From assembly GCA_035527515.1 (NCBI GenBank), contig DATLAJ010000164.1, forward strand, positions 1-58,050: a stretch of 58,050 bases of DNA, given 5' to 3'. Within the stretch, counting starts at the first letter, position 1, and each line of letters starts with the position of its first letter. Below are positions 54,849-58,050 of this stretch, piece after piece. The translations under genes and the position numbers were made by a program. Source of the stretch: a bacterium (GTDB lineage: Bacteria > B130-G9). Below the pieces are notes generated by a model. It was given only the letters and a program-made list of their open reading frames with translations. It was not told the DNA's origin and made no database searches.

Positions 54849-57326
54849 ATGAAAAAGAATGGCTCCAAGCACAAACCTAAAGGCCTGGTGCAGAATTCAG
54901 AGCCCCCTGACCGGCGTTCATCAGGGACTTCGCCTCCTGTCGCAAGACTGAGGGCGCTATTTGCCCAGAACCGCGTTCAAAGCGCGGTGATAGCATGTGT
55001 GGCGATAGCTCTTCTCACTGTTTTGCTCGTTCCCAAACGGCACACGATAGACCTGAAGCTGTTTCCCGTCGGGGAGATCGCAAGGCAGGATATCTGGGCG
55101 CCCACCGAGATCACTGTCGAGGACGAAGAGACGACAGTGGCCAAGAAAAAGGCCGCGGTTGCGAATGTGCCCTCCGTATATGACTTCGACGAGCGCGCCT
55201 TCTCCCAGACGACTAGAGCGATAGGCTTGACGTTCCGGGCTCTTCGAGCTGGTATCGAGAAGCGCAACGAGTTGCTGCGATCGCTTCTGCAGCCGGCGGC
55301 ACCGGAAGGTGAGGGCAAGCAGGCGAAGTTGGCGGAGGATGTATCCGCCAAAGGCACAAAGGAGAAGTTATCCGGGCCTTCGGAGGCGCCGGCTCGGCCC
55401 GAGGTGAAGCCGACGATTGCAGACTTACATGAGGAGTTCAAGCAGTTGCTGGGGATCGATGTGTCCCCGGATGAGTTTGATCAACTAGTTGTATCTGGCC
55501 TCGACGTTTCAGTCGAGGACTGTGTTGTCAAGGCATTTGAGGACGCTAGCAAGGACGGGGTGGTTGGCGACAAAGCGCTTTTGCTGAGCAATTCTGAGAA
55601 CGGCATCATTATGAGGCAGGTTGGCAGCGGCACAGCGAAGTCGCTTGGTGCGAGCTCGCTCTTCAGGGTCTCGGATAGCCAGGAGGCTCGAGCCAGGGCT
55701 GTTAGGTTTGTAAAGTCGGAATGCCCTGGCTCCAGCAAACTGCGCGCCGTTCTTGCCTCGGTCGTCTCGCGTCTTGTCAAGCCGACTCTCACGTTCAACA
55801 AGAGCGAGACAGAGAAGGCCAAGCAAGATGCCATGGCGGCCGTCGAGCTTGTTTATTTCAAGATCAAAAAAGGGCAGATGATCATCCGGGCGAGGGAGAT
55901 GGTTACTCCTAAGCAGAGCCGGCTTATCAGGGAGATTTCCAAAAACATCCAGCCTCGTCGGCGTGTGAACTCGGCTGTCGGGACGCCGCTTTTTTTGGCG
56001 ATTGTGGTCATCCTTCTCAGCCTTTCGGGCCGGCGGTTTGGGTTTGAGGCGGCATCGGGGTGGAAGAATCAGCTGCTGTTCTGGACAATCGCCATGCTGA
56101 CTCTGCTTCTCTCGAAGGGCTTTTTGTGGGGCATCAGGAGCTTTGCAGATGCGATTGAGCAGTTCCCGTTCAACCAACAGGAGTGTTACTATTTCGCAGC
56201 GCCTCTTGGGCTTGGTGCGGTCTTGGCCACGCTTCTTCTGGGGAAGCGTTCGGGCCTGGCGGCCACGATTGTGTGTTCTGCGTTCGTGCCGCTTCTTTTC
56301 GGTAATTACCCCGTGATCATCATGGCGACATTTCTCTCCGGAGTGACCGTGGTGTTCGTAGCCGGAAGGTATGGCAGCGGTGCAGTTGTGTTCAAGATGG
56401 GCCTGTCGATCGGCGTGGTTGCCGCGGCGACGGTCCTTTCGATGCAGCTGCTTGACGCGAACGTCAAGTTTAGTCAGACAGGTTACTTCAACGCGCTTTG
56501 TGGTTTTGGACAGGGGCTGGTTGTGATCGCTTTTGCGGGGATTTTCTTGCCGATCTTAGAGCTTGTGTTCGGGGTCTGGACGAAGTCCAAGCTGCTTGAC
56601 CTTGCCTCCAGCGACAGGCCGCTAATCAAGCGGCTCATGATCGAGGCGGGCGGCACGCACAATCACAGCCTCAGGGTTGGGGAGCTGGCACGCAGCGCGT
56701 GCGAGGATGTGGGCGCAAACGGCGTCATCGCGTTGGTCGGCTCGTACTATCACGACATCGGGAAGCTGAAACGGCCAGGCTACTTCATAGAGAACACCCC
56801 GGTAGGAGGCGAGAACCCCCACGACCGTCTGAAGCCGGCCATGAGCGTGCGGGTTCTTATCGAGCACGTAACTTATGGACTTGAGCTCGCACGGAAGAAG
56901 AAGCTGCCGCCGGTCGTCCAAGACATAATTGAGCAGCATCACGGCAAGTCCCTGATGAAGCCGTTCTATCACAAGGCGCTGGAGGCGGCCAAGCGAACGG
57001 GGGAGAAGGTGGAGGAGTCGGAGTTCCGCTACCCTGGCGTTAGGCCCAAGACCCGGCAGGCGGGGATCATAATGCTGGCCGATTCAGTTGAGGCTGCGTC
57101 CAGGGTCTTGATCGACCCCACACGGGACAAGATCTCCAAGATGGTCGATAGGGTTGTTTCGTGGTATGTCGAGGACCGCCAGTTGGACGAGTGCGACCTC
57201 TCGCTGCATGACATTCAGAGATGCAAGGAGAGCTTTGTGCACGTTCTGCAAGGAATGCTTCATTCCCGCATTGAATATCCTGAAGACCAGCCGGCTGGGC
57301 CGGTGCAGAGCGAGGAGGTTCGGTAG
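54849..57326 (+). CDS. 7TM-HD family phosphohydrolase (PgpH-like)
   Basis: An 825-residue membrane enzyme. One N-terminal helix (about residues 45-60) is followed by a large extracytoplasmic 7TMR-HDED-type domain to about residue 375. A seven-helix membrane block covers about 380-590, and a cytoplasmic HD domain follows: GTHNHSLRVGELARSACEDV, SYYHDIGKLKRPGYFIENTP, IEQHHGKSLMKPFYHKA and IMLADSVEAASRVLIDPTRD. PgpH in firmicutes degrades the second messenger c-di-AMP; the same activity is plausible here, but no c-di-AMP synthase is in the window. The extracytoplasmic domain carries a Lys/Glu-rich insertion at about residues 150-195. It lies between phoH and ybeY. Confidence 0.92.
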   Translation: MKKNGSKHKPKGLVQNSEPPDRRSSGTSPPVARLRALFAQNRVQSAVIACVAIALLTVLLVPKRHTIDLKLFPVGEIARQDIWAPTEITVEDEETTVAKKKAAVANVPSVYDFDERAFSQTTRAIGLTFRALRAGIEKRNELLRSLLQPAAPEGEGKQAKLAEDVSAKGTKEKLSGPSEAPARPEVKPTIADLHEEFKQLLGIDVSPDEFDQLVVSGLDVSVEDCVVKAFEDASKDGVVGDKALLLSNSENGIIMRQVGSGTAKSLGASSLFRVSDSQEARARAVRFVKSECPGSSKLRAVLASVVSRLVKPTLTFNKSETEKAKQDAMAAVELVYFKIKKGQMIIRAREMVTPKQSRLIREISKNIQPRRRVNSAVGTPLFLAIVVILLSLSGRRFGFEAASGWKNQLLFWTIAMLTLLLSKGFLWGIRSFADAIEQFPFNQQECYYFAAPLGLGAVLATLLLGKRSGLAATIVCSAFVPLLFGNYPVIIMATFLSGVTVVFVAGRYGSGAVVFKMGLSIGVVAAATVLSMQLLDANVKFSQTGYFNALCGFGQGLVVIAFAGIFLPILELVFGVWTKSKLLDLASSDRPLIKRLMIEAGGTHNHSLRVGELARSACEDVGANGVIALVGSYYHDIGKLKRPGYFIENTPVGGENPHDRLKPAMSVRVLIEHVTYGLELARKKKLPPVVQDIIEQHHGKSLMKPFYHKALEAAKRTGEKVEESEFRYPGVRPKTRQAGIIMLADSVEAASRVLIDPTRDKISKMVDRVVSWYVEDRQLDECDLSLHDIQRCKESFVHVLQGMLHSRIEYPEDQPAGPVQSEEVR

Positions 57327-57369
57327 TCGTGGAGTCGGTGCTACTTGGTGTCATGGGGATTCGACGAAA

Positions 57370-57816
57370 GTGATCGAGGTCATCTTGGATGCGGGTGTGG
57401 ACGGCGTGAGCGAGCGTCATGCCCGAAACATAGTTTCGCAAGTGCTGAGTATGATCGGCAGGAGCGGCGCCTCGTTGAACGTGCTCTTCAGCGGGGACGA
57501 GAGGATTCGGGAGCTGAACAAGAGGTTCAGAGAAGTCGACGCTCCGACTGATGTGATGGCCTTTCCGTCGGGGGACGATAGCGCCTTTCTTGGCGACGTC
57601 ATCATCTCGGTTGAGAGGGCGCAGGCACAGGCCGTAAAGCTAGGCCACAGTCTTGAGGATGAGCTCGAGGTGCTTCTCGTGCATGGTATCCTGCACTTGG
57701 TTGGATACACTGATTACGACGATTCGAGCAGAGCCATGATGTTTGAGAAAACAGATCAGATCATAAAGCAACTTATATATTCGAGAACTGGGAAGGTGAA
57801 TAGAAGTGGAGGATGA
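57370..57816 (+). CDS. ybeY: Endoribonuclease YbeY
   Basis: A 148-residue metal-dependent RNase for 16S rRNA 3'-end maturation and ribosome quality control. Typical segments are LNVLFSGDERIRELNKRFRE, VDAPTDVMAFPS, LGDVIISVERAQAQA and the zinc site EVLLVHGILHLVGYTDYDD. The first two histidines of the H-x3-H-x5-H/D site are present; the third position is Asp. The start is GTG 57370, without a strong ribosome site; the upstream in-frame sequence overlaps the phosphohydrolase gene and has no family character. Its end overlaps corC by 11 bases. Confidence 0.92.
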   Translation: MIEVILDAGVDGVSERHARNIVSQVLSMIGRSGASLNVLFSGDERIRELNKRFREVDAPTDVMAFPSGDDSAFLGDVIISVERAQAQAVKLGHSLEDELEVLLVHGILHLVGYTDYDDSSRAMMFEKTDQIIKQLIYSRTGKVNRSGG

Positions 57817-58050
57817 CCAAAACGCAGGCAACATAAGTCTGCTCATGAAACTCAAGAACCTAGTCAAACGCCACAGAGCACCGCAGAAGTCGGAGCCGGT
57901 CCACGATAGAATAGTCTCGCTGATTGAGCGCACGATTGGGAGCTCTTCTCAGATTGATGTCAGTGTGCTGAGGATGATCGGCAGCGTGCTGGAGTTCAGC
58001 GACAAGATAGTGCGCGAGGTCATGGTTCCTCGTGTCGAGATGGTCTGCGT
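57806..58050 (+). CDS. corC: CorC/HlyC family protein, truncated by window edge
   Basis: The first 81 codons of a gene that runs past the window. The start is GTG 57806 with AAGG about 8 bases upstream, overlapping the end of ybeY. After a polar N-terminus the sequence reads SLIERTIGSSSQIDVSVLRM, LEFSDKIVREVMVPRVEMVC, which is the entry into the CBS pair of CorC/hemolysin C-type proteins. No membrane helix precedes it, so this is the soluble CorC form. Such proteins are linked to magnesium and cobalt homeostasis. Confidence 0.85.
   Translation, partial: MEDDQNAGNISLLMKLKNLVKRHRAPQKSEPVHDRIVSLIERTIGSSSQIDVSVLRMIGSVLEFSDKIVREVMVPRVEMVC

Overview
The window comes from a moderately GC-rich (high fifties per cent by eye) diderm bacterium. 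A heptosyltransferase for lipopolysaccharide core, a TolQ/TolR-type pair, predicted lipoproteins and many exported proteins point to an outer membrane. The mix of an MglA-like GTPase, bactofilin, a DUF3160-type protein, propeller proteins and abundant structured dispersed repeats suggests a poorly sampled, probably uncultivated lineage (Planctomycetes/FCB-like or a candidate phylum). I cannot place it from sequence alone. TTG and GTG starts are frequent. No rRNA, CRISPR array, phage or complete insertion sequence was seen; one tRNA gene is present.

Layout. 1-9964: a truncated secreted propeller protein, a GH57 alpha-glucan enzyme, a TPR protein, a divergent M3-like metallopeptidase enclosed between two copies of a 94-bp promoter/ribosome-site segment, and a secreted DUF3160-type protein. 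10-17 kb: pyrE-like and rsmI genes, a leftward block (short-chain dehydrogenase, zinc-ribbon membrane protein, small coupled ORF, waaF) and exbB/tolQ-exbD/tolR. 17-20 kb: the conserved rpmH-rnpA-yidD-yidC cluster, in which rnpA and yidD are one fused ORF. 20-30.3 kb: a TPR protein with an ILEI/FAM3-like C-terminus, a TRL-like lipoprotein, a beta-helix protein with calcium-loop repeats, nth, pyk, a small exported protein and a second propeller protein. 31-43 kb: rho, a GT2 glycosyltransferase, a large membrane protein, then two tandem cation/proton antiporters followed by an EIIA-type PTS protein, a PII-like protein and a large hybrid histidine kinase. 43-58 kb: bactofilin, tRNA-Gly(CCC), prmC, ackA, a YfhO-like membrane protein, an MglA-like GTPase, a CBS protein, a methyltransferase, a LysM protein, and the cluster phoH - 7TM-HD phosphohydrolase - ybeY - corC (cut by the right edge).

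Most promising leads. (1) The antiporter-antiporter-EIIA-PII-kinase run looks like a signal-controlled ion transport module. (2) RnpA-YidD is a single polypeptide. (3) The exported proteins appear to share a C-terminal beta-sandwich domain, a possible common surface or sorting module. (4) An ILEI/FAM3-like domain is joined to TPRs. (5) Several families of hairpin-rich dispersed repeats are present, two of them framed by the same terminal inverted repeat, like MITEs. Functions are assigned from remembered family motifs; no database search was possible.
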